In this document: piece after piece, positions 1-6,847 of the stretch | How the letters are laid out: every line of letters starts with the position of its first letter | Position numbering within the stretch: position 1 is the first letter of the stretch | DNA from: DATAEG01 sp051001975 | Lineage (GTDB): Bacteria; Actinomycetota; Actinomycetes; Mycobacteriales; Jatrophihabitantaceae | Assembly (NCBI GenBank): GCA_051001975.1 | Contig: JBPCMU010000075.1 | Span: 1-27,849, forward strand | Reading direction: 5' to 3' | Length of the DNA: 27,849 bases | Made by a program: the position numbers and the translations under genes | Notes under the pieces: model-generated | Database searches by the model: none | Told to the model about the DNA's origin: nothing | The model's input: the letters and a program-made list of their open reading frames with translations, nothing else

Positions 1-1
1 C

Positions 2-127
2 CTCGAAGGTGGCGTGTTCACCCCCGACCTCATCGAGACCTGGATCGACTACAAGCGCATCAACGAGGTCGACGCCATCCGACTGCGTCCGCACCCGCAC
101 GAGTTCGCGATGTACTACGACATCTGA
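2..127 (+). CDS. glnA: Glutamine synthetase type I, C-terminal 41 residues (5' truncated by window)
   Basis: The reading frame is open from the window edge to a TGA at 125-127 and encodes the extreme C-terminus of a type I glutamine synthetase, which makes glutamine from glutamate, ammonia and ATP in the cytoplasm. The recognisable part is the ending RLRPHPHEFAMYYDI. This closely resembles the RPHPYEFALYYDV-type tail of actinobacterial GlnA, and the preceding TPDLIETWIDYKR stretch is also typical of the family. Active-site residues lie upstream of the window and cannot be checked. The last coding bases (ATC TGA) already belong to a direct repeat whose second copy lies 4640 bp downstream, so the gene end is also the left boundary of the accessory island. 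Confidence 0.88.
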   Translation, partial: LEGGVFTPDLIETWIDYKRINEVDAIRLRPHPHEFAMYYDI

Positions 128-136
128 GCAAGGCAC

Positions 137-226
137 TCCTCCCACCAGGGAGGAAACGCCCAGCACCCGCTCTGACCTGGGAATATGGCAGTCGTTGTCA
201 GTCGTCATGAGTCGGTGCTGGGCGTT
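137..226 (+). other. Two adjacent inverted repeats just after glnA (structured RNA or terminator candidate)
   Basis: Ten bases after the glnA stop there is a 7-bp hairpin (137-143 with 148-154, 4-base loop). It is followed by a perfect 13-bp inverted repeat: AACGCCCAGCACC at 155-167 pairs with 214-226 around a 46-base loop. That loop can form a further CTGAC/GTCAG stem (172-176 with 197-201). The right repeat copy keeps the layout at 4777-4866, with one wobble change and one mismatch in the stems. There is no trailing T-run, so a classical intrinsic terminator is only one option. A structured 3' RNA or an element end are alternatives. Confidence 0.45.
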
Positions 227-338
227 GCCATGTTCCCTGTCTGTTCCCCGCTGGACGTGGCCGTGCCAGCTTGGGCTAGGTGGACGTCAGGGACATGATC
301 GAGATGATCTCGCGGCCGGGGCGCTGCTTGCTGGCCGG

Positions 339-395
339 CTACTCGACCTGCGCGTTGATGAGCGCCTCGTAGGGATCGGCTCCGCTGATGTCCAC
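339..395 (-). pseudogene. 18-codon remnant of the small Cys-rich protein gene
   Basis: The frame reads VDISGADPYEALINAQVE then stop. It corresponds to the first 16 residues (VDVGGADPHEVVINAQ) joined directly to the last residues (QVE) of the intact 119-residue protein at 4980-5339. The GTG start and its upstream GGAAGGAG ribosome-binding site are conserved in both copies. The missing middle is exactly 303 bp, or 101 codons, so the frame survives, but all four paired cysteines of the intact protein are gone. It is most simply a deletion derivative of the neighbouring family gene. Expression as an 18-residue peptide is possible but unproven. Confidence 0.6.
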
Positions 396-519
396 ACCAC
401 TCCTTCCGGGCCCCCCGGGCGCTACGCTCACAGCATGGGCAGGAGCCCCGGTTCGCCGCCGGGACCACGGGAACGGTCGCTGCGAAGCATGATGGGGAGG
501 CTAGGCCCACCCGCAGGTA

Positions 520-912
520 GGACCCCAGGGAACAGGAGCGCGCAAGATTGTCGTCGGTGATCGGTCTCATTCGAACTCCCGCAGGTCTACGAGGGCTGTC
601 GAACCTCATAGCCGGCAGACCAGCAGAGCAATCGACTGAGGGTGATGCATGGCCGATGCGCTTGAGTAGCTGTAGACCGCAGCTGCCGCAGGTTTCCGGG
701 GTTCGCCGACCGCGGGTTCGACAGATCACGTCGACTTGGCGAAGCGTGCATCCCGCACCCGAGAACGCGAGTACCCGAGTTGGTTTGCGCTGAAGCTGTG
801 CAGTAGAAATCTCTCGAATCCCCACGATAAGGACAGAGTTTGCCGAGTCGCTGTCCGACCGCTGGCCTAGGGTCTGCGACCATGTGGGCTACTAGCCCAG
901 AACGGAGGAAAC
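520..912. other. Non-coding stretch upstream of the ATPase gene
   Basis: I see no convincing gene in these 393 bases. Open frames here have no recognisable protein character. The last 12 bases hold the strong ribosome-binding site GGAGG of the ATPase gene. A TAGGGT hexamer at 868-873 fits the loose actinobacterial -10 pattern, but I could not place a matching -35 at normal spacing. The stretch separates the left repeat from the AAA+/protease pair and probably carries the promoter of that pair. Confidence 0.4.
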
Positions 913-1884
913 ATGGCACGCGCGGACCTGCTGCTAGCCCTAGTCAGCTCTGGCGCAGGTGGCGACGACCTGGCTTTTCGTCGCGCGGCCGAGGCGCTCA
1001 TTGCGGAAGAAGAGGCCAAGAGGCACGGCGTCCTGGCCTCCCAGCTGAGCGAGGCACTGACCAGGCGCCGGCCAACGTCAAACGTTTCTCCACTCGCCCG
1101 AAACGACGCGGCCGCAGCGCTTCTCCATGAGGTTGAGCCTGAGAGACGCGTAACGGAACTCGTCCTACCTCCATCAGCACGCCAAACCGTCAACGAACTG
1201 GTTGAGGAACACCACCGTCGGGACCTGCTGCGAAGCCACGGTGTCGAGCCTCGTCATCGGGTTCTCCTCGTGGGTCCGCCAGGCGGCGGAAAGACAACGC
1301 TGGCCGAAGCGATCGCGACAGAACTAGCCGTACCTCTCCTGACAGTCCGGTACGAAGGCCTCATCGGTAGCTTTCTCGGCGAGACTGCATCTCGACTCGA
1401 GACCCTCTTCGCCGCAGTCCGAATTCGTCCTTGTGTGCTGTTCTTCGACGAGTTCGACGCGATTGCGAAAGAGCGCGGCGACACCCACGAAACTGGAGAG
1501 ATTAAGCGAGTCGTCAGCTCCCTACTCCTACAAGTCGACAAGCTTCCGAGCTACGTCGTCGTCGTCGCGGCCACCAATCACGCCGAGCTGCTCGACCGCG
1601 CCGTTTGGCGCCGGATGCAACTTCGTGTGGAGCTTCCCCAGCCGACCCGCGCCGCCAAAATCGAGTTCCTTAGCGCGTGGTCCCAGCGAGTTGGTATCGA
1701 CCTCGGGCTCGCGCCCAAGACGATCGCCGAACGACTTCAAGGCGTCAGCTTCGCTGAGCTAGAGGAGTTTTCGCTGGACGTCCAACGTCGCTCAATCTTG
1801 TCCGGCCCGGAACCACAGGCTCGCGAAGTCACGCATCGCGTCCTGAAGGAATGGGCGAACCGCTCTCGAACCAACGAGAAGTGA
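913..1884 (+). CDS. AAA+ family ATPase, first gene of an ATPase/subtilase pair
   Basis: The 323-residue protein is a single-domain AAA+ ATPase. The Walker A motif GPPGGGKTT is at residues 121-129 and Walker B VLFFDEFD at 175-182. A sensor-1 ATN lies at 220-222 and a candidate arginine finger at RR 233-234. The N-terminal ~100 residues are helical and charged with no recognised domain; there is no signal peptide or membrane segment, so it should be cytoplasmic. The ATG at 913 is chosen because GGAGG sits 4 bases upstream. Its end overlaps the downstream S8 protease gene, implying coupled translation and probably a working complex in which ATP hydrolysis remodels or gates the protease. The line 1501-1560 is only 53% G+C, well below the chromosomal genes later in the window. 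Pairings of this type are, as I recall, seen in accessory and defence islands; a role here is inference. Confidence 0.85.
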   Translation: MARADLLLALVSSGAGGDDLAFRRAAEALIAEEEAKRHGVLASQLSEALTRRRPTSNVSPLARNDAAAALLHEVEPERRVTELVLPPSARQTVNELVEEHHRRDLLRSHGVEPRHRVLLVGPPGGGKTTLAEAIATELAVPLLTVRYEGLIGSFLGETASRLETLFAAVRIRPCVLFFDEFDAIAKERGDTHETGEIKRVVSSLLLQVDKLPSYVVVVAATNHAELLDRAVWRRMQLRVELPQPTRAAKIEFLSAWSQRVGIDLGLAPKTIAERLQGVSFAELEEFSLDVQRRSILSGPEPQAREVTHRVLKEWANRSRTNEK

Positions 1885-4406
1885 CCGCGCCCGCTGGCGG
1901 CACCTCACCAGAGAGGCCGATCATCCTAGGCGCGGTGGGCTTGGCGCGAGACATCCGCCGCCCGAGTGGAGGCGGCGGTCGGGTCCGATTTAACAATCAA
2001 GAGGCACGCGTCCAGCGGCTCGAAGATCAGTTCGGCGCTCTCGAGGCTGCGCTGGGCGATCAGATTCAGATCGCTGCGTCCATCCAGGCCTCCGACCCTC
2101 AGCTAGTCCTTGTCATGGAAGCTCGCGACGAAAACATCGATCTGGTCGGTGTGGCGGACAAGCTGGGCCTAGAACTCATCAGCCAAGCCGAAACACGGGT
2201 CGATCCCGATGGTGAATTCGAACTGGCATCAAAACGAGCGCGCAGTCCGCTAGTCACCTCTTGCCTGCACGCAATCTGCGTCAGTCAGACCTCCCTTGAC
2301 GAGTTACTCAGCCTTTGGCGCAGTTGGCGACGGGGCGAGAAGCTCCCACTAGGGCGCACGCCACTCCGCGACTTCTTCGCGCACCTTAAAGACGTGCGCC
2401 TCTGGGGACCACAAGATCGATTGAAGCTCATCGACTGGGACGTTCACTTTGCGGGCCGCGAACCCGATTCACTCGTTTCAATCGACATTGAACTGTGGTT
2501 CCGCGCCTCGGCGGAGCGACGCACCGCGGTTCAATCCGAAGTTGCTGCGCTTCTGAAGCGCGACGGAGGCACTGCCACTTCGTGGGCCATCATCGAGGAG
2601 ATCGGCTACCACGGCCTGAAGGCCACGGTTCCCAACCGACTCGTCGAGCGGCTCGCCCGTGGACAGTTCGATGCGGTCCAGACCGTTCAATCGGCAAACG
2701 TGATGTACCTGCGGGCCACCGGCCAAGTCGCTCTGCCAACCAGCGAGGACGCGGAACATGACGTCGGCACCGACACGGCCGAACCGACGGGGAACCCCGT
2801 GCTGTGTTTGTTTGACGGAGTACCCGCATCGAATCACCCGCTTCTCAGTGGCCGCGTGAGCGTGCTTGATCCCGACGATCTTGAGTCTGGCTACACAGTC
2901 AACGAGCGACGTCACGGAACGGCGATGGTCTCCGCTGCGATCTGGGGCGACCGCGGTGCGAACGACGACCAAGCTGCCGCACGCCCAGTCCTTGTCCGAC
3001 CAATCCTTCGTCCCTGCGACGAGACTATGGATCGCGTCGAGGAACTACCTGTCGAAGCACTCGCGCCCGACCTGATGCGTCGAGCCTTCCGCGACCTCTT
3101 TGAGGAAGGCACCGGTGGCACTGCGCCCAGCGCACCCGAGATTGCGATCATCAACCTCTCGGTCGGCGACCCAGCGGCACCCTTCGATACTGTTATGTCG
3201 TCGTGGGCACGAACCATTGATTGGTTGAGCTACGAATACGGCGTCTTGGTCATCGTTTCGGCGGGCAATTACACGTCCCTCGATCTTGCCCCGTCAAATA
3301 GCACTGCGATCGCTGCGCTCACGGGCGACGCCCGCCGTCAGGCAATGCTGGAGGTGCTGCACCGCCAGCAGAATCAGCGACGCCTGATCGCGCCAGCGGA
3401 ATCGATCAACGCGTTGACAATTGGCGCGACGCATGATGATGCTTCGGAAGGTACGCCACTGGGGTACCGCGTCGATCCGAACGATGGACTAGTCAGTGTG
3501 AGCCCCGTGTCGGCGACCGGATCGGGTTACCGGCGCAGCCTCAAACCTGACCTAGCCGCGCCTGGCGGGCGGGCCTACTTTGCTAGCGGCGGACCCACAT
3601 CCAACATAATCACCTTCCGACCCGCCGGTACGGTCGGCCCAGGCGTGAAGGTCGCCGCGCCCGCGGCGGGCCGCGAGACCTACACGATCGGCACCAGTGT
3701 CGCTGCCGCACTCGTATCGCGGCACGCTGCACGCCTCCACGACATCGTCGACGCCGTTACCGAAGGCACACAAGTCACCCGGCGACAGCGAGCCTCAGCC
3801 ATCAAAGCGCTCTTGGTTCATGGCGTGGGAGGTTTCGAAGACCTCACCGCGTCCGCTCTGCCGTTCGAGCGGGCCGTCGGTAACGGAATCCTCCTGCGCG
3901 ACTTCTCCGCTGGTTGCGCGACCAACGAGGCCGTCCTGTTGTTCCTCGGACAGATCGCCGCTACGACGGAGCAAGAGCTAGTAATTCCGCTTCCCGACGG
4001 GTTGAGTGTTCGCGAGGCCAAGCGGATAGACACCACACTTGCGTGGCTCTCGCCGGTCAACTGGCGCCACCGCCAGTACCGACGCGCCGCCCTGTCGTTC
4101 GTCACGCCGGAAGGCCCCATTCCTAAACTCGGCACTGCATCCGGCCTCCCCGCCGACGCATCCAAAGCGGGAGCTGCGACTGTGCAGCACCTCACCTGGG
4201 ACATGGAAACCGCTTGGGCGAGCGGGCAGGGCTCGGAGATCACCGTCCGGGTCAAGTGCTACGAGCAGGCCGGCGGGTTGTACGGCGAACTGATCGACTT
4301 CGCCGCGGTCGCCTCGATCTGGGTAGCGCCGACAATCGGCGTTGATGTGTACTCCCAGGTGCGCGACCAGGTCCGTACGCCAGTCACAATCCAGCCGTCG
4401 GCCTAG
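1851..4406 (+). CDS. S8 family (subtilisin-like) serine protease, cytoplasmic
   Basis: This is an 851-residue protein with a complete subtilase catalytic set in canonical order: Asp322 in LFDGVPASNHPLL, His355 in RHGTAMVSA, oxyanion Asn473 in SAGN, and Ser616 in GTSVAAA. About 315 residues precede the catalytic domain and about 200 follow the catalytic Ser. I do not recognise the N-terminal domain. There is no signal peptide, so it likely acts inside the cell, unlike most secreted subtilases. The ATG at 1851 lies inside the ATPase gene with an AAGGA immediately adjacent, too close for good spacing. A GTG at 1881, overlapping the ATPase stop as GTGA, is a plausible alternative start by coupling. 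The tight overlap argues for stoichiometric production with the ATPase. Function could be regulated proteolysis, stress response or abortive anti-phage defence. Confidence 0.86.
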   Translation: MGEPLSNQREVTAPAGGTSPERPIILGAVGLARDIRRPSGGGGRVRFNNQEARVQRLEDQFGALEAALGDQIQIAASIQASDPQLVLVMEARDENIDLVGVADKLGLELISQAETRVDPDGEFELASKRARSPLVTSCLHAICVSQTSLDELLSLWRSWRRGEKLPLGRTPLRDFFAHLKDVRLWGPQDRLKLIDWDVHFAGREPDSLVSIDIELWFRASAERRTAVQSEVAALLKRDGGTATSWAIIEEIGYHGLKATVPNRLVERLARGQFDAVQTVQSANVMYLRATGQVALPTSEDAEHDVGTDTAEPTGNPVLCLFDGVPASNHPLLSGRVSVLDPDDLESGYTVNERRHGTAMVSAAIWGDRGANDDQAAARPVLVRPILRPCDETMDRVEELPVEALAPDLMRRAFRDLFEEGTGGTAPSAPEIAIINLSVGDPAAPFDTVMSSWARTIDWLSYEYGVLVIVSAGNYTSLDLAPSNSTAIAALTGDARRQAMLEVLHRQQNQRRLIAPAESINALTIGATHDDASEGTPLGYRVDPNDGLVSVSPVSATGSGYRRSLKPDLAAPGGRAYFASGGPTSNIITFRPAGTVGPGVKVAAPAAGRETYTIGTSVAAALVSRHAARLHDIVDAVTEGTQVTRRQRASAIKALLVHGVGGFEDLTASALPFERAVGNGILLRDFSAGCATNEAVLLFLGQIAATTEQELVIPLPDGLSVREAKRIDTTLAWLSPVNWRHRQYRRAALSFVTPEGPIPKLGTASGLPADASKAGAATVQHLTWDMETAWASGQGSEITVRVKCYEQAGGLYGELIDFAAVASIWVAPTIGVDVYSQVRDQVRTPVTIQPSA

Positions 4407-4760
4407 CAACGCCGCCGCGCGTCCTCTTTCAACGGCAACTTTCGCGATCGACGGCCGCGCGGCGGTAGCACAAGGTCGCGAAGTAATCCGTCACTCAGAT
4501 GCCCTCGATTGCTGGCGTGCCAGTCGCTAGCTCATCGAGCGCCTCGTGGATCGTCAACGAGCCGAACCTGTCTTCGTGGCGCGTTTCCGGCAGGAGGACA
4601 TGTTGGTCCCGTCACCGCCACACGCTTGGCATGACCAACTGCCTCGGTCGCATCGCTACTAGTCAGTTGCCGGGTGCGGCTCCTTGCGTGCGGCCCGTGA
4701 CGGTCGGTCCAAGCGCACAGGTTACCGATCACCAGCACACCTGTTGGCATCACGGCCAAC
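4407..4760. other. Non-coding stretch after the protease gene, with a possible coding remnant
   Basis: No intact gene is visible. On the minus strand a 38-codon frame between stops (4495-4611) reads plausibly as protein, including HEDRFGSLTIHEALDELATG and ending AIEGI at a TGA (4495-4497). It has no start codon in a sensible position and is cut off by an in-frame TGA. It could be the degenerate end of a gene whose remainder was lost. The stretch ends exactly where the right direct repeat begins at 4761. Confidence 0.35.
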
Positions 4761-5462
4761 CATCTGAGCAAGGCACCCCTCCCACCTGGGGGGAAACGCC
4801 CAGCACCCACTCTGACCTGCGAATATGGCAGTCGTTGTCAGTCGTCATGAGCCGGTGCTGGACGTTGCCATGTTCCCTGTCTGTTCTTCGCTGGACGTGG
4901 CCGAGCCAGCTTGAGCTAGGTGGACGTCAGGGACATGATCGAGACGATCTCGCGGTCGCGCGCTCGGCTTGCTGGCTGACTACTCGACCTGCGTGATCGC
5001 GACCACTTCGTGACGAGCTACCGCCTCAGTGCAGTAGACGCACCATGGCTTGGTGTGTTCGACGCCCGCCCTCAGCTCCTCGTAATCGAAACTACAGACC
5101 CTGACGCGCCGCTCCCCGCACGAGCGACAGGTGATCACGATGTCGATGTCAGCCTCGACGTCGCAGCCCCCTTCGACCGGTATGCCAAGGATGCGGAAGT
5201 CTTGCTGCGTTTTGCACACCAACACGCTGAGATCGTCGCCGACTCGCTCCCACTGAGCGTCGTGGACGACATACCAGACCGGCGTGCGTGACTGCGCGTT
5301 GATGACGACCTCGTGGGGGTCGGCCCCGCCAACGTCCACACCACTCCTTCCGCCGGGTCCGGGCGCTACCGGCACAGCATGGCAGGAGCCCCCGTCCGCT
5401 GCCGGGACCACGGGACCGTTCACCGCGAAGCATGATGGAAAACTTGGCCCAGCCTCAGGTAA
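4761..5462. repeat. Direct repeat, right copy (full length)
   Basis: Full-length version of the repeat at 121-519, starting with the same CATCTGAGCA word. It includes the paired inverted repeats (4777-4866), an intact small minus-strand gene (4980-5339) and that gene's upstream region. Homology to the left copy fades at about 5462, shortly before the HNH gene start. Recombination between the two copies would excise a 4.6-kb segment carrying the ATPase/protease pair and leave glnA followed by one repeat. Confidence 0.85.
4980..5339 (-). CDS. Small cysteine-rich protein, probable zinc ribbon, unknown function
   Basis: This 119-residue protein is not one I recognise. It has two CxxC pairs (Cys71/Cys74 in CRSCGERR and Cys100/Cys103 in WCVYC), spaced as in zinc-ribbon or knuckle folds, and additional cysteines at 42, 59 and 82. 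The middle alternates hydrophobic and acidic residues. No membrane segment or signal peptide is seen. The GTG start is chosen because GGAAGGAG lies just upstream, and both start and ribosome-binding site are conserved in the deleted copy at 339-395. Conservation of the translation start in a duplicated unit supports it being a real gene. It sits inside the direct repeat, between the ATPase/protease pair and an HNH gene, reading opposite to both. Nucleic-acid or metal binding is a guess from the cysteine pattern only. Confidence 0.6.
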   Translation of the reverse strand: MDVGGADPHEVVINAQSRTPVWYVVHDAQWERVGDDLSVLVCKTQQDFRILGIPVEGGCDVEADIDIVITCRSCGERRVRVCSFDYEELRAGVEHTKPWCVYCTEAVARHEVVAITQVE

Positions 5463-5487
5463 AGCCGCCGAAGGGCGACGGTACTCG

Positions 5488-6228
5488 ATGCGTCCATGGC
5501 GCCGAGCACCCGGTCGCATCGATACTCCAGGTGTGGACCGTGACGAGGTGCAGCGCCGTGCCGCTGCGGGGGCACGACGCTGGCGCGAGAGCCTCACCGC
5601 TGATGACAAGCAGGCCCTCCGCCAACAGTCCACCGAAACTCGACGTCGCAACAAGGCCGCGCTGGCGGTGGGAGAGGCCGAGCAGCGCCAGGCCGACACA
5701 GTTCGGCAACAGCGTCGCCTCGAGCGTGCACAGCAGCCTGAAGCCATCGCGCTTCAGCAAGAGCGTCGCCTCGAGCGTGAACAGCAGCGGCAAACGCGCA
5801 AGGACGCCGCCTACCTTGAGAAGCGGACGGCAGTGTTCTGGTCCTACGTCGATGTGGCCAGTCCGGACGAGTGCTGGCAGTGGCTAGGGAGTATTTACAA
5901 CCGCTATGGATCGCTCTACTGGATAGACAGCCCTCAACTGGCTCACCGTGTCATGTGGTTGGTGACGCATGGCCCCATACCCACTGGTCTCGTGGTGGAC
6001 CATCTATGCGAGCGCAAATCATGTGTTTCGCCCTACCATCTCGAGCCGGTGACCGATGCCGAAAACAAGGCTCGCCGGGGTGTGCGGAGGCCAGCCGACC
6101 GCCGCCGGCTGGCCACCATCCCCGAGTTCACGTCGTCCGCCTACCGTCGTCAGAAACGCCGTGAGATGCTGGCAGAACGAGCCCTGATGAACTGGTGTCC
6201 ACCGAGCTTTGGCTTTAGATCGTCTTAG
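5488..6228 (+). CDS. HNH endonuclease with charged coiled-coil N-terminus
   Basis: The 246-residue protein ends in an HNH nuclease domain of the type common in phages and mobile elements. Residues 128-200 contain ECWQWLGSIYNRYG, LAHRVMW and VVDHLCERKSCVSPYHLE, with the Asp171-His172 pair, Cys174/Cys179 and His184 as likely metal-site and structural residues. Residues 20-112 are rich in Arg, Gln, Glu and Ala and should form a long charged helix or coiled coil; they contain a 17-residue near-repeat (RRLERAQQ / RRLEREQQ). The frame is open from a GTG at 5284, but that extension overlaps the non-coding direct repeat, so I prefer ATG 5488, although its ribosome-binding site is weak. Likely activity is DNA nicking or cleavage. 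It may belong to the mobile element that brought the integrase, as a free-standing homing-type or phage-derived nuclease. Confidence 0.72.
   Translation: MRPWRRAPGRIDTPGVDRDEVQRRAAAGARRWRESLTADDKQALRQQSTETRRRNKAALAVGEAEQRQADTVRQQRRLERAQQPEAIALQQERRLEREQQRQTRKDAAYLEKRTAVFWSYVDVASPDECWQWLGSIYNRYGSLYWIDSPQLAHRVMWLVTHGPIPTGLVVDHLCERKSCVSPYHLEPVTDAENKARRGVRRPADRRRLATIPEFTSSAYRRQKRREMLAERALMNWCPPSFGFRSS
5711..5788 (+). repeat. Short direct repeat inside the HNH gene
   Basis: A 27-base sequence beginning AGCGTCGCCTCGAGCG at 5711 recurs at 5762 with one difference. The offset of 51 bases equals 17 codons, so it duplicates part of the Arg/Gln/Glu-rich helix in frame. It looks like a small in-frame duplication within a coiled coil, not a mobile or CRISPR repeat. 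Confidence 0.7.
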
Positions 6229-6243
6229 CAAACAACTTAGTGG

Positions 6244-6274
6244 CGCACGCGTCCACTTGCTTTGGACGCGTGCG
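6244..6274. terminator. Perfect 12-bp hairpin between convergent HNH and integrase genes
   Basis: Bases 6244-6255 (CGCACGCGTCCA) pair perfectly with 6263-6274 around a 7-base loop. The hairpin lies 15 bases after the HNH stop and 43 bases beyond the stop of the convergent integrase remnant. Position and symmetry fit a bidirectional terminator, though no long T-run follows. An attachment-site or recombinase-related role is possible because it adjoins an integrase gene. Confidence 0.6.
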
Positions 6275-6317
6275 TCGAGGTTTGCGTCTCTTGGTCAACA
6301 GCGGGGTGTGCGACGTC

Positions 6318-6788
6318 TCACCCAAACATTTTAGATGCGACCGCGTCCGCTTCCTTATGGGCCATGGCGGGGCTGACATGCAAGTACAGGTTCTGCGTAG
6401 TCTCGACTTTGGTATGTCCGAGCATCTCCGACAGCACTTTCAACGGCATCTCAGACTCGAGAGACCGAGTCGCAAACGTGTGTCGCAATTCATGAGGAGA
6501 CAAGCGCGGCAGTCCCGCTTGGGCTGCCAAGTAATGCAGTCGATCATCAAACGAAGACGGCGCGTATGGCTTTCCTTCGCGGGTAGTGAAAACGAAGTCC
6601 TGTCCAGGCCACCGAGTACCCAACGAAAGACGTTGGGCCGACTGGTGCACCCGCCATTCCCGCAACAGCGAAGCTGCTTGCGGGACCACTGGAACCGTCC
6701 GGGAACTCTTTCGAGTCTTGGTTGGCCCCTCAACGATCTGTCCAGTCGCCGTAACCGTCCGCTGCCAGCCCTCTCTGTCAACCTGGGT
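6318..6788 (-). pseudogene. Tyrosine recombinase (phage-type integrase), 5' end lost
   Basis: The remaining 156 codons encode the C-terminal part of a tyrosine recombinase catalytic domain. The beta-hairpin lysine region GPTKTRKSSRTVPV, the HxxR box in SPHELRHTFATRS, the LGH box in LSEMLGHTKVETTQ and the nucleophilic Tyr in NLYLHVS are all visible. The N-terminal DNA-binding part and the first catalytic arginine are missing. The coding frame stops being recombinase-like exactly at 6788, the base next to the IS3 left end. The missing 5' part is not found on the other side of the IS, so insertion was accompanied or followed by deletion. The residual protein cannot be a functional integrase, so the island is probably immobilised as far as this enzyme is concerned. 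Confidence 0.85.
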
Positions 6789-6847
6789 TGAGGCACTCGC
6801 CCCCTGACAATCTGTGACCCGAGGGCGGGGATGGAGACTTCCCCGAT

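Larger units (their letters stand above)
121..519. repeat. Direct repeat, left copy (internally deleted)
   Basis: This segment is a diverged duplicate of 4761-5462. The first 180 aligned bases run without gaps at an offset of 4640 and differ at 11 positions by my count (about 94% identical). The differences show no third-position bias, so most of the segment is not conserved as coding sequence. Identity begins abruptly at the last codon of glnA and fades near 519. Compared with the right copy it lacks 303 bp at the point equivalent to 4989-5291. The same short word CTGCG flanks the missing segment in the right copy, as expected for a deletion between short direct repeats. The two copies bracket the ATPase/protease module. 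Confidence 0.85.

Noticed and set aside
155..226. Integron attC-like site (AAC ... GTT inverted repeat)
   Set aside because: The outer bases do not fit the attC R box consensus (GTTGCCA instead of GTTRRRY) and no integron integrase is present.
690..760. Possible tRNA because of a GGTTCGA-like loop
   Set aside because: No acceptor, D or anticodon arms can be paired around it.
5284..5487. N-terminal extension of the HNH protein from a GTG at 5284
   Set aside because: This segment is the non-coding part of the direct repeat and overlaps the start region of the opposite-strand small gene; the extension is low-complexity Pro/Gly/Thr sequence.
5711..5788. CRISPR-like or IS-end repeat
   Set aside because: Only two copies, in frame inside a coiled-coil coding region; better explained as a codon-level duplication.
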